A stretch of DNA of 64,000 bases. Origin: CAVQCX01 sp963775335. GTDB lineage: Bacteria; Pseudomonadota; Gammaproteobacteria; Chromatiales; Chromatiaceae. Below are positions 42,444-51,340 of this stretch, piece by piece. Below the pieces are notes generated by a model. That model searched no databases and was not told the DNA's origin. It was given only the letters and a program-made list of their open reading frames with translations. The stretch lies in NCBI GenBank assembly GCA_963775335.1, contig CAVZIJ010000003.1, positions 1-64,000 of the forward strand, read 5' to 3'. Within the stretch, counting starts at the first letter, position 1. Each line of letters begins with the position of its first letter. The position numbers were made by a program, and so were the translations under genes.

Positions 42444-42528
42444 TGTCGATTAGCTGTTGTCGATGACCTTTCATATCTTTTTCTGTCAATAAGGGCGACC
42501 AACGACAAATCAAAAAGGATAAGATTCT

Positions 42529-43386
42529 GTGGAAACGATGAGAACACAGACATTCCCCATCACGAAACAGCGACTTAGCACGGCCCTTCGGCTGGTTCCA
42601 CAGCAGCCCGATATTCTAAGTAGCGCGAGCAAAATGCGCGAGGCAAGGATTCAGTTCATCTGCGGAACAAATGTTCGTCAAAGCATCCGCGGGTGGCTAA
42701 TGGCGGCAAATGTAATCAGAAATGAAGGCCGCAACTATTTGCTAACCGCTTTCGGTGAGAGCCTCGCAAAGAACGATCTGTCTCTGAGCCGTTCTGGCTC
42801 TTGGTGGAGCTTTCATCTGAATCTTTGTTTTTCCACGCGCTCGGAACCCTATCGCTCATTTTTTGCGGAGCTTGGCGAGCGAGCAACGTGGGTAGTTGGA
42901 AGTTCTCTCAGTTCCAGAGTAGCGCAGCGCATTGAGAAAAGGACCGGCACGAGATTCGCTGAAGCGACGATCTCGAACGACCTTGAGGGGGTCGTCAAAA
43001 TGTTCACTGGCTCAAGCCCGTTAGCAGATCTTGGTCTGATCGAGACTCGCAAAGAGACCGGCAAACAGGTGTTCCGACTCGGCACTCCATTGGTAGCCGA
43101 CGAGACCCTAATCTACGCCCTTTCGCTTGCCAGAGAACGGCATTTCCGCAGCGCGGCCACGCTGCACTTCTCGGAGCTGACCGGAGTCGACCTTCACCAC
43201 TTCCTCGGCATGTCTGTGAACGCGCTGCAACGTAGACTGCGAGAGATGAGTAGGAATCGAAAGTGGGAGGCGCACTTGAAATTCGTCGAGGGCAAAGACC
43301 TTGAGTCGATCGAGCTCCGTTCGAGCCTTTCTCCAAGGTTAACTGTCCTGCCGCTGGTCCAAGAAACTGACGACACCTGGATCTGA
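42529..43386 (+). CDS. DUF4007-like protein 2 of the defence operon
   Basis: 285 residues from a GTG with AAGGA nine bases upstream. It shares the family plan with the protein at 37241: CGTNVRQSIRGWLMAANVIR, GRNYLLTAFGESLAKNDLSL, then SWWSFHLNLCFSTRSEPYRS. The two differ strongly in detail, so they are old paralogues. It ends LTVLPLVQETDDTWI. Presumed adaptor or DNA-binding component working with the PAPS-reductase-like protein. The codon composition is less GC-rich than in the later genes. Confidence 0.68.
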   Translation: METMRTQTFPITKQRLSTALRLVPQQPDILSSASKMREARIQFICGTNVRQSIRGWLMAANVIRNEGRNYLLTAFGESLAKNDLSLSRSGSWWSFHLNLCFSTRSEPYRSFFAELGERATWVVGSSLSSRVAQRIEKRTGTRFAEATISNDLEGVVKMFTGSSPLADLGLIETRKETGKQVFRLGTPLVADETLIYALSLARERHFRSAATLHFSELTGVDLHHFLGMSVNALQRRLREMSRNRKWEAHLKFVEGKDLESIELRSSLSPRLTVLPLVQETDDTWI

Positions 43387-43393
43387 ATGCGTC

Positions 43394-43879
43394 ATGGACA
43401 GGCGGCAACTCAATTCGGCGTTGGGACGTTTCTTCGACGCCTACCGCGGTGCCCGCTACCAAGGAGTCGTGATTACCGTGGCCTCGGAAAAGGACCTGAG
43501 GCTGGTCCAGGGGCAGTTGGAGGCCTTGCTACTCGACTGCGATCTGTGGAGGGCGCCGGGCGCGGATGGAGCGCCGGATATTCCCTGCTCGCGCCGCGCG
43601 TTCAACGACCATGTCCTTTCGGGTGGGCAGCGGACCTTGTTGTTGAATGGGCCAGTGGAGTGGATGCTGGACTGGTCTGATGAGGACCGCGCCGCGTTCT
43701 GGTCGGGAGTGGCCGACCTCTACGGGCGTCACGAGGTGCGCGTGCTGGCCGTCGAAACACCAGCATTGAGTCGAGAGCTGCGCATCGTCTTTAGGCGGTA
43801 CCGGCTGCCAGGAATTGAGGTGGCGCTGTGGTTGTCCCGCCATCAGCCGATCGATGGGCTACAGGAGGTTCTTCAGTGA
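43394..43879 (+). CDS. Small defence-operon protein (161 aa), BrxF-position
   Basis: Starts MDRRQLNSALGRFFDAYRGA and contains RTLLLNGPVEWMLDWSDEDR and HEVRVLAVETPALSREL, which suggest a small alpha/beta fold like a RecA core without Walker A. It precedes the BrxC-like gene with a four-base overlap, the place occupied by small BrxF/BrxB-type proteins in BREX loci. I cannot assign it to either with confidence. An accessory to the BrxC ATPase is the simplest reading. Confidence 0.6.
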   Translation: MDRRQLNSALGRFFDAYRGARYQGVVITVASEKDLRLVQGQLEALLLDCDLWRAPGADGAPDIPCSRRAFNDHVLSGGQRTLLLNGPVEWMLDWSDEDRAAFWSGVADLYGRHEVRVLAVETPALSRELRIVFRRYRLPGIEVALWLSRHQPIDGLQEVLQ

Positions 43880-46800
43880 CCGAGCTACGCGACATTGTCA
43901 CCATCGATCACGGAAGCCGTCCCGCGGCAATACGGCTCGACGATGCCCTCGCCAGCGGCGCCGGAGACTTGGTCGACGCCTTTACGCCGACCCGCTCGTC
44001 GATAGCAATTCTGCGGCATCTGCAACGCGCGGTGCTGCCTAATGCCCGCACAGAGTTCCGTGCGATGGTCTGGCACGGGGTCTACGGATCGGGTAAGAGT
44101 CATCTCGGCGTGCTGGTCGGGCATTTGCTGGGGTGCGGCAGCGGTGGCCGTGAGATGCACCGGTTCCTGGACCGACTTGCCAATCAGGGGGAGGCGGGCC
44201 TGCGCAGTGAAATCGAGTCAACCTTCCTGCCCGCCGACGATCCGGACGCTCGGCCCTACCTGGTGGTGCCCATCTACGCGAGTGACGCACCGACGCTACA
44301 GAGCAGCCTTCTCGAAGGTCTGTACTGGACGATCGAGTCCACTGACGGACTTGATCCGGCGCAAGTCCTGCCAAAGACAGAGTATGGAGCGGCGCGCGAG
44401 CGCCTTGGGATGATCCTTGAACTTCACCCGGAACATCGGGAAAAACCGCTTTCTGAGTGGGGCATTCATTGTGCCGCGTTTAATCTGGAAGAGCTGGATC
44501 GCGAGCTCGACAACGTTTCCCCGGAAGCTCTCGAAGCATTCAAGCAGTGGCACCCGAAGATTTCAGCGGGCGCGCCGTTCGATCCTCAGGACTACGGTGG
44601 CAAGAGGTTCGTCGATGCCTATCGCGAAGCGGCGGAAGTACTTTCTCGGGACTACGGCTACAAGGGGATTGCGGTGATCTGGGACGAGTTTGGCTACGCG
44701 ATCGAGAGCATGATCGAACAGCCCCTCCGCCGTCCGATTGACGAAATCTTCGAGCTGCAGAACTTCGTAGAAATTGCGTGCGCGCCGCCGCAGGCGCACA
44801 CCCTGTTCATTGCGCTAACACATCGATCGCTGCGCGAGTACGGAGTTAGCGCGGGTGCCGCCGAGGCCGTCAAACAGAGACTGGAGACGATCGAGGGGCG
44901 TTTTACACCGATTTCGGTCGAGCTGAAGGCCTCGGAGGCGGAAGGCTATCACCTCCTCGGCGCATTGGTTGCGCCGACGGAGAGCGGCCGCGCCCACCTT
45001 CAGCGGGCGGCGCCGCGTTCCGTTGCCCTGGGACAGGTCTGTGCTCGAATGCAGTTGTTCCACGCACTTGCGACAGATATCGCAGCCATCGTCGAGGGGT
45101 GCTACCCGCTGCATCCGGTCACGGCCGCGGGTTTATTTGCGATCGCTTCCCACGGCGTCTACGCGCAGGCGAATCGAACCGTCTTCACGTTCTTTGACAA
45201 CCTCCGGGGGCAGAGCGAGTTCGATGTGTTCGACGAGCAAGTCGATCTCGACGGTCTGTACGGACGGGAGTTGATCCGCCTACCGGCGTTAATGGAGGTG
45301 TACCGCAAGGAGGTTTATGACGAGTATTCCGAACTCGCCGAAGGCTACCGGGACGCAGTCGCGAAGGTAAAACAGGGGTTCTCGAATCCGCGGCCGAAGC
45401 AAGACATCCTTACTGTGCTGCTGCTCGGCAGAGTGCTCGGAGACGACTTCCAGCCCACAGAAGCATTTTTGGCGGCAACTCTGTATGACGAGGACTCGGC
45501 GCCGGCGAGCCTGTTGCAGGATCTGGATGATCTGGCTAACGGCGGACTGATCTGGCGGCGCCAAGCGGAAACCCCGGTCTGGGAACTCGAAGGCGGGGGC
45601 GGAACGCAGATCAGCGGCCTTATTGAAGAGGAGCAGGCTAAGCTGACGATCCGGAGCTTCGCGGAAATGCTCGATAACGACACGGAACTGCGAGAAGACC
45701 TGCTGCCCCAATGTGGCGTTCACGATCTGGAGCCGTCTCCAGGAGGTATCATTCGCTCCTTTCGCGTCGCTCTTTTCGATGATCCGCGGACCCCGAGGAT
45801 ATTTGACCTTCCACACGAGGGGTTGTCGGCGCAAATCTTCATTGCACTACCGTCGAGCGATGCCCAAGCTGCGGAGGCATCTCTTTTGATCGAGGGCTTG
45901 GAGTCGCCCGAGGTTCCAACTTACGTGTGGCTGCCGAATCGAGGACTTGCGGAGCTGCGCGACGGTCTGCGCCGCTATCGTGCGATCCTGAACCTCTTGC
46001 AGAGCGCCGGACTCGGAGACGGCCCGCGTCGCCAGTTGGAAAGCAAGGCAGACCAGGTGCGCGCCGAGATTCGCAACGGCTTGAACCAGCGGTTGGGGAG
46101 GGAGGCATTGCGGCAGCGCAACGTCACTATCCGGCGGCTCGGTGACGCGGACGAGGCGGTCACACCGAGAAGCTGGCATGAATTCGTCGACTATCTCGAT
46201 GAACGTATACGCGAGGCCTGCTCCAAGGAGGTTCAGGTGCGCGCTATGAACGCGAATCGCCTGATTCCGGATGGTGATCGCAAAATCAGGGGGATTGAGA
46301 AGCTACTCCAAAAGATTCTCGAGTTCGATGAGCTACAAGCGTCGGCGCGCGACGACCTGTTTGGTGAGGCCGAGACGAGCGAGCTGGCGGCGTTGATCGA
46401 CGGGACCCTAGGCACATACACCAATCGCCTGATGATAGAGCGCGCATCCGGCTGGGACCTGAAGACCCCGGACGAGGCGGAGGGGCCCGCAGGCGAGGTC
46501 TTGCGATTGATTCGCGACCGCCTCATGGACCGGCGCAAGAAGGTCCACGATCTCGCTGAGCTGCGGACCGAGCTGGTGCGCCCCCCTTATGGCTTGCCGT
46601 TCTCGGTGATGCCAATTTTCACGGCGGTAGCGATCCGCAAGGACCACGCACGCCTCAAGTGGGTCGGCCAGACAGGTGATTTTGCATCTTTGCTGTTGAG
46701 AGCTTTTTGGCCAAGCAGCGACGGTCTTAAGCTCCGGTTCGACACCTTTTCTCCGAAACAGCGGGAGGTGTTGGAGGCCCTACGGCAAGCCCTAAGGATC

Positions 46801-47568
46801 GCGGAACCCGAGGCGGCGCTCGACGCCGACGAGCGCTCCCGCGAGGTGGTCAAGGCTTTGCGCGCATACCACGCGGGACTGCATGAAGCGCTCAAACGAT
46901 CCACCAAGCTGCCGGACAAGGCGAAAAGACTTTTCGATCTTCTCAAGCGCCCAGGCCAGGATGACCAAGAGGTTGCCAAACTACTTTGCGATCTTGTGCA
47001 ATCGGCGGACGGCCAAGAGCAGCAACGCGATCTGCTACGGGGCATATTCGACGACGTGGACCGCGTCGCCGATGAGCGCCGGGCCGAGGTGCGCCAGGTC
47101 ATCGACCGCTTCGGCTGTGATCCGGAGCAGTGGGGCCGCATTCAAGAGATTCTGCGGAAACAAGGTCAGGAAGAGCTAGCCGTAGCGATCAATCGGGTCA
47201 AAGCGAACGAAGAAGACGGGTTGGACCGAGTCGCAAAGATTCTGCGAGATATGCCGTTTGCCACGTGCAGCGATCTGGATGTCGGAAAGCTGTGCGGCGA
47301 GCTGGAGGCGACACTCGAAGCCGCGCTACGCCCGGCCGTTTCACTGCCAGCGGACGATGGTGGGGGAGGAATCTGCGAGAATCGAGCTGCGGGTGGATAC
47401 GTAACCTCTGCCGCCAGGACTCCCGCCGACGCGTTCCGGCGCGAGCTGACGCAACTGGTGGCGCGATATCGCTCCGAGTTGACTCGCGACCAGCTCGATG
47501 CGATTGTCGCCAGCGTCACGGGGCCGCAAAAGGAATCAACGCCCAGCGAGCACGATCGCGGCGGCTAG
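43876..47568 (+). CDS. brxC: BrxC/PglY-like P-loop ATPase
   Basis: 1230 residues from a GTG that overlaps the previous stop. Walker A is HGVYGSGKSHL (67-77), Walker B KGIAVIWDEFGYAIESM (about 270-286), and LFIALTHRSLREYG follows as sensor-like region. The rest is helical, with long charged segments. Size and motif order match BrxC/PglY, the essential ATPase of BREX systems. It is followed nine bases later by pglZ. The gene is intact. Confidence 0.85.
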   Translation: MTELRDIVTIDHGSRPAAIRLDDALASGAGDLVDAFTPTRSSIAILRHLQRAVLPNARTEFRAMVWHGVYGSGKSHLGVLVGHLLGCGSGGREMHRFLDRLANQGEAGLRSEIESTFLPADDPDARPYLVVPIYASDAPTLQSSLLEGLYWTIESTDGLDPAQVLPKTEYGAARERLGMILELHPEHREKPLSEWGIHCAAFNLEELDRELDNVSPEALEAFKQWHPKISAGAPFDPQDYGGKRFVDAYREAAEVLSRDYGYKGIAVIWDEFGYAIESMIEQPLRRPIDEIFELQNFVEIACAPPQAHTLFIALTHRSLREYGVSAGAAEAVKQRLETIEGRFTPISVELKASEAEGYHLLGALVAPTESGRAHLQRAAPRSVALGQVCARMQLFHALATDIAAIVEGCYPLHPVTAAGLFAIASHGVYAQANRTVFTFFDNLRGQSEFDVFDEQVDLDGLYGRELIRLPALMEVYRKEVYDEYSELAEGYRDAVAKVKQGFSNPRPKQDILTVLLLGRVLGDDFQPTEAFLAATLYDEDSAPASLLQDLDDLANGGLIWRRQAETPVWELEGGGGTQISGLIEEEQAKLTIRSFAEMLDNDTELREDLLPQCGVHDLEPSPGGIIRSFRVALFDDPRTPRIFDLPHEGLSAQIFIALPSSDAQAAEASLLIEGLESPEVPTYVWLPNRGLAELRDGLRRYRAILNLLQSAGLGDGPRRQLESKADQVRAEIRNGLNQRLGREALRQRNVTIRRLGDADEAVTPRSWHEFVDYLDERIREACSKEVQVRAMNANRLIPDGDRKIRGIEKLLQKILEFDELQASARDDLFGEAETSELAALIDGTLGTYTNRLMIERASGWDLKTPDEAEGPAGEVLRLIRDRLMDRRKKVHDLAELRTELVRPPYGLPFSVMPIFTAVAIRKDHARLKWVGQTGDFASLLLRAFWPSSDGLKLRFDTFSPKQREVLEALRQALRIAEPEAALDADERSREVVKALRAYHAGLHEALKRSTKLPDKAKRLFDLLKRPGQDDQEVAKLLCDLVQSADGQEQQRDLLRGIFDDVDRVADERRAEVRQVIDRFGCDPEQWGRIQEILRKQGQEELAVAINRVKANEEDGLDRVAKILRDMPFATCSDLDVGKLCGELEATLEAALRPAVSLPADDGGGGICENRAAGGYVTSAARTPADAFRRELTQLVARYRSELTRDQLDAIVASVTGPQKESTPSEHDRGG

Positions 47569-47577
47569 GTGGCATCA

Positions 47578-49890
47578 ATGATCGTCAGAATCATCGTTGA
47601 TGACCTGGGGATCGATCGGACCCCTGGCGCGCGCGACCTGCAGGAGCACGACGTCAAGGCCCTGCACGCGATACGGGATGAGATCCGACAGAAGCTAGTA
47701 TCGCCCAGTGGCAATGGACTGACCCTGCGGATGCGTGGCGACATCTTCCGCCGATTCTCGGACCTCGAAGGCCAGCCAGGGATCGAGGTCGAGCACGTCT
47801 CGCCTCGAAGACTTATTCGCGCGCGCCTCGGCGGGCTCCCGCCGCCGCCGTGGTTGACGCCGGAGCTTGCCGCCAAGCTTGGCCTACTGCAGGAAGATTT
47901 GCCCGAGCCCGTCGTAGCTGACAACACGGTCGAGCGGCTACTATCGCTGATTGCGCCCGAGTTGCTCGCGGCCGAAGACCTCGATGGCTTTACGATCGCG
48001 CTTTCACGACAGCAGGGGGAGTTCTCGGAGCTAATCGGGGTTCCGGACGTCGCTTCTTGGTTGAGAGATAGACTCTTTAATCTGGGGCTCGCGCACCAGG
48101 GGAGCGCTTTGCTAGGCTTGTTCGGCAAGGATCTAGCCGAGGGATACCGGGAGTTAGCGCGGTGCGTTCTCAGGGAGCGACTAGACCGCTTTATTCTGAA
48201 CTACGACCTGGGGACAGAGCTCGTTCTGCCCCCTCGCAATTGCCCCGCGGAACTGGCAAGCGCGTTTGGTCGGCTTCCGATCGATCAGGAACAAGCCGGT
48301 CCCTTCCCCGTGTTCTTGCTGAAGCTGCTCGACATCGCCGATCGGGAGATTCGCGGCGGCGCGATGCAAGTTACGGCGTTGACAGAACTGGTTCTGCAGG
48401 ATTGGCCGGATTTCTACGAGCGCATGCAGACCCTATTCGAAAATAATCCGGGAATCGCATGCGAGAGTTTGATCGACACCTTGGACGCCCTGGATTGTGA
48501 CGGCGCCGCCGCGCTCGCGACGCGCATGGGGGAGTACCTAGCCAATGCCCATTGCGAACAGCTACCAGCGAATGCCCCGATCAAGCAAGTGGTCCGATGG
48601 AGCGAGTCCTATTTTCGATATGCGATCGGGGCCTTCGAGCGCGGCGACGAACCCGACGATGCAGTCAGCACAAGCTTCGCCAATTGGGTTGGATCCCAGG
48701 TCAATCGCGTCATGCAGTCCGAGCATCACTGGCGAGTGGCTTCGGAGGCTGTAGAGCGGGAGTTGAAACAGGGTAGGACCGTTGTGCTATGCGTCGTCGA
48801 TGCCCTCGGGGCGCTTAACCGGGACCTCCTGGAGGTTTCGCTTAACGAGCGGATCGACCCAGAGCTAGTCGGCGGAACACGCCTCCTGTTTGCCCCGCTA
48901 CCGACCATCACTGAGATCGGAAAGATCGCGGTTATGACGGGGCGAAATGCTTGGGAGCAAAGCGGCGACTACGAGCGTGCGCTGCGTGAGCGTTACGCCG
49001 AGTACCTAGAGAACGACGAGGCATTTCAGTTCGTCAAGAACTGGACCGGCACTCGTGAACCGTTATATCCAAGCACCCGACTGCTAGTTCACTTGGAGAA
49101 CCGCATCGACGACGACCTGCATAAATGCACCGACTTTTCGCACCATCGGGAGCGAGTGCGAACGATCTGCGAGCAGCTCGCTGATCAGATAGGACGCTGG
49201 CTGCTCGACGCGCGACGCTTCCAACGCGAGATTGCCGTGTTCATCACGGCGGATCATGGCGCTACCAAGCTCTCACGCCTAGAACAGCCGTTGCCAGGCA
49301 CTACACCGGTCGAGCGGCGAATCCTAGAGGTGAGCGCTGATTTCGAGTCCTGTCCGGATGGCTTTTTTCATCAGCGCACATCCCCCGACGGCGGCGGTTA
49401 CCTAATCCCGTATGCCCGTGTTGCCTACCAGGACGACCGGGCCATGCTGCACGGTGGTTTGACTCCCGAAGAGGTTCTGATTCCTTTCGTTCGCGTTGGT
49501 CCGGGCAGCCGAGACACCAAGGGTGCGCTGAAGTTACGTGCGGTAGACGGTCGGGGCGACGCGGTCCGCGACGGCTGGCACATCTGGCTTCAGCTTGAGA
49601 ACACGTCTCCAGAGGCATTCGTCAACGTGCAGATACGTGTGCTAACTCCATTCGCGGGAAAGCACTCCATACAAAGCCTTGCGCCATTCGTCGAACCGGA
49701 CGCGTTCATCATGATGATCAAATCCGAGTTTGAACAGATCGGCCGGACGAGAGTCGCGTTCGAGCTGCGTTATCGGACGAAAAGCGACGCACCCTTCGAT
49801 AGCAAGCGTATCGAGCTCGACATCGAGTTGGCCCCGCATATCGTCGAGCGTGACGAGGCCTCTCGCGACTTCGATGACGCTTTTGACTGA
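47578..49890 (+). CDS. pglZ: PglZ-type alkaline-phosphatase-fold protein of BREX
   Basis: 770 residues. The alkaline-phosphatase-like core shows VVLCVVDALGALNRDLLEVS (nucleophile/metal region) and later AVFITADHGATKLSRLEQPL (metal-binding D-H), plus DDRAMLHGGLTPEEVLIPFV. PglZ is the hallmark of BREX and pgl systems. I start at ATG 47578, with AGGTGG seven bases upstream, rather than at a GTG three codons earlier. It lies between BrxC-like and BrxL-like genes, the type 4 order. Confidence 0.88.
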   Translation: MIVRIIVDDLGIDRTPGARDLQEHDVKALHAIRDEIRQKLVSPSGNGLTLRMRGDIFRRFSDLEGQPGIEVEHVSPRRLIRARLGGLPPPPWLTPELAAKLGLLQEDLPEPVVADNTVERLLSLIAPELLAAEDLDGFTIALSRQQGEFSELIGVPDVASWLRDRLFNLGLAHQGSALLGLFGKDLAEGYRELARCVLRERLDRFILNYDLGTELVLPPRNCPAELASAFGRLPIDQEQAGPFPVFLLKLLDIADREIRGGAMQVTALTELVLQDWPDFYERMQTLFENNPGIACESLIDTLDALDCDGAAALATRMGEYLANAHCEQLPANAPIKQVVRWSESYFRYAIGAFERGDEPDDAVSTSFANWVGSQVNRVMQSEHHWRVASEAVERELKQGRTVVLCVVDALGALNRDLLEVSLNERIDPELVGGTRLLFAPLPTITEIGKIAVMTGRNAWEQSGDYERALRERYAEYLENDEAFQFVKNWTGTREPLYPSTRLLVHLENRIDDDLHKCTDFSHHRERVRTICEQLADQIGRWLLDARRFQREIAVFITADHGATKLSRLEQPLPGTTPVERRILEVSADFESCPDGFFHQRTSPDGGGYLIPYARVAYQDDRAMLHGGLTPEEVLIPFVRVGPGSRDTKGALKLRAVDGRGDAVRDGWHIWLQLENTSPEAFVNVQIRVLTPFAGKHSIQSLAPFVEPDAFIMMIKSEFEQIGRTRVAFELRYRTKSDAPFDSKRIELDIELAPHIVERDEASRDFDDAFD

Positions 49891-49905
49891 CCGAGCGGCT
49901 CATTC

Positions 49906-51309
49906 ATGACAATAGCAACAGACCTCGACCGCAAGATCGCTAGCACCTTGGGTGATCTCACCATCGACAAGGAGCAAGTCCGGCGGCTCAAGATTCGTGA
50001 TACGAGAACTATCACGACGTTCGTCGAAGAGTGGCTCGTCTCTCGCTACGATCAACCCGGTCGCGAACAGGGCGAGATCTTTGGTGATATCAGCGCATTC
50101 ATGAGCAAGCACCTTCCTACGAAGAACGAGAAGGAGACCATCAAGAACCGCTTGCTTACGGGCGAGTCCGTCGTCCTTCTGGACCATTTTTCAGTTCGTA
50201 TCGACCTGAAGAAGGGCAAGCGCCTGGTCAAGATTCCGTGCCTGGAGGAAGAAAGGGCTGAGACCAGCGTCGTTTTGCTAGACGAGCACCCAGATCTGAT
50301 GAGCGGTGGACAGTGGGGCGCAGGAAGGCTCAATGTTCGGGAAGAAGACAAGGGCAATGTCATCGAGTTAATCGACTTTCGCCCGATGCAGTCTGGGCGT
50401 GTCAACTTGGAGGCTTTGATTGAGGCGCGTCGTGCGTTCAGCACCGCCGAGTGGCTTGCAGTATTGCTGCGGACGATGGGCTACGAACCGGATGCGTACA
50501 AGGAACATGAGCGGCACAGCATCGTCCTGAGACTGCTACCCCTAGTACACAAGAACCTCAATCTCATGGAACTCGCGCCGAAAGGGACCGGAAAATCCTT
50601 CATATACTCGAACCTGAGCCGCCACGTATGGCTCGCGACGGGTTCTCTGACCCGCGCGCAGCTGTTTAAGAACCTGAACACGAAAGAGGATGGGCTGCTG
50701 GCCCGGTTTGACTTGCTGGTGATCGACGAGGCGCAATCGATCGACTTTCGGGGCGAGGACGAAATTCATTCGAACTTCAAGAGCTACCTAGAGTCCGGCC
50801 ACTACAGTATCGGGCAGGAAAAGATTACGAGTGAATGCGGTCTCATGATCCTCGCCAACATCAATCTTAATCACCAGTCGCGTCCGGTGCGCGCCGATTA
50901 CGTCATGGAGCTTCCAGAGATGTTTCATGACGATGCGTTGCTCGACCGATTTCACGGCATCATCCCGGGTTGGGAGATTCCCAAGATCACGTTGCAACAT
51001 TATGCCCAGGGCCCCGGTATCAAGGCCGATGTATTCGGGGAATATGCGCATCAAATTCGCACGGCGAGTGCGGCGTCCTTCCCTTTTGGCGAAGTGCCGC
51101 GCCTGAAGGGATATAGCCGCGACGTGACAGCGGTCGAGCGCCTTGCCCGTGGCCTATCCCGTTTGTTCATGCTCAATCCCGGTCACCCGGACTATCGGGA
51201 ATACGTGCTTGACCCGGCAATGGCTTTGCGCGAGCGCGTGCGCTTACAGCTTGCGGCGGTGAATCCGAGCGAGTATTCGCGGACAGTCAATATTGAGGTT
51301 CTCGACTGA
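49906..51309 (+). CDS. brxL: Short BrxL-like AAA protein lacking the Lon protease domain
   Basis: 467 residues. The N-terminal region reads RTITTFVEEWLVSRYDQPGR, and the AAA+ domain has Walker A APKGTGKSF (224-232) and Walker B LLVIDEAQ (270-277), then LILANINLN-like sensor 1 (GLMILANINL) and LLDRFHGIIPGWE. It ends shortly after the AAA lid (SEYSRTVNIEVLD). BrxL proteins of type 1 BREX are about 680 residues with a C-terminal Lon (S16) domain, absent here, so any proteolysis is lost while ring ATPase/DNA binding remains. It starts 15 bases after pglZ. Confidence 0.85.
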   Translation: MTIATDLDRKIASTLGDLTIDKEQVRRLKIRDTRTITTFVEEWLVSRYDQPGREQGEIFGDISAFMSKHLPTKNEKETIKNRLLTGESVVLLDHFSVRIDLKKGKRLVKIPCLEEERAETSVVLLDEHPDLMSGGQWGAGRLNVREEDKGNVIELIDFRPMQSGRVNLEALIEARRAFSTAEWLAVLLRTMGYEPDAYKEHERHSIVLRLLPLVHKNLNLMELAPKGTGKSFIYSNLSRHVWLATGSLTRAQLFKNLNTKEDGLLARFDLLVIDEAQSIDFRGEDEIHSNFKSYLESGHYSIGQEKITSECGLMILANINLNHQSRPVRADYVMELPEMFHDDALLDRFHGIIPGWEIPKITLQHYAQGPGIKADVFGEYAHQIRTASAASFPFGEVPRLKGYSRDVTAVERLARGLSRLFMLNPGHPDYREYVLDPAMALRERVRLQLAAVNPSEYSRTVNIEVLD

Positions 51310-51340
51310 AGTTCGCTGCGTGTTACAAAGTGTTCTCGCG

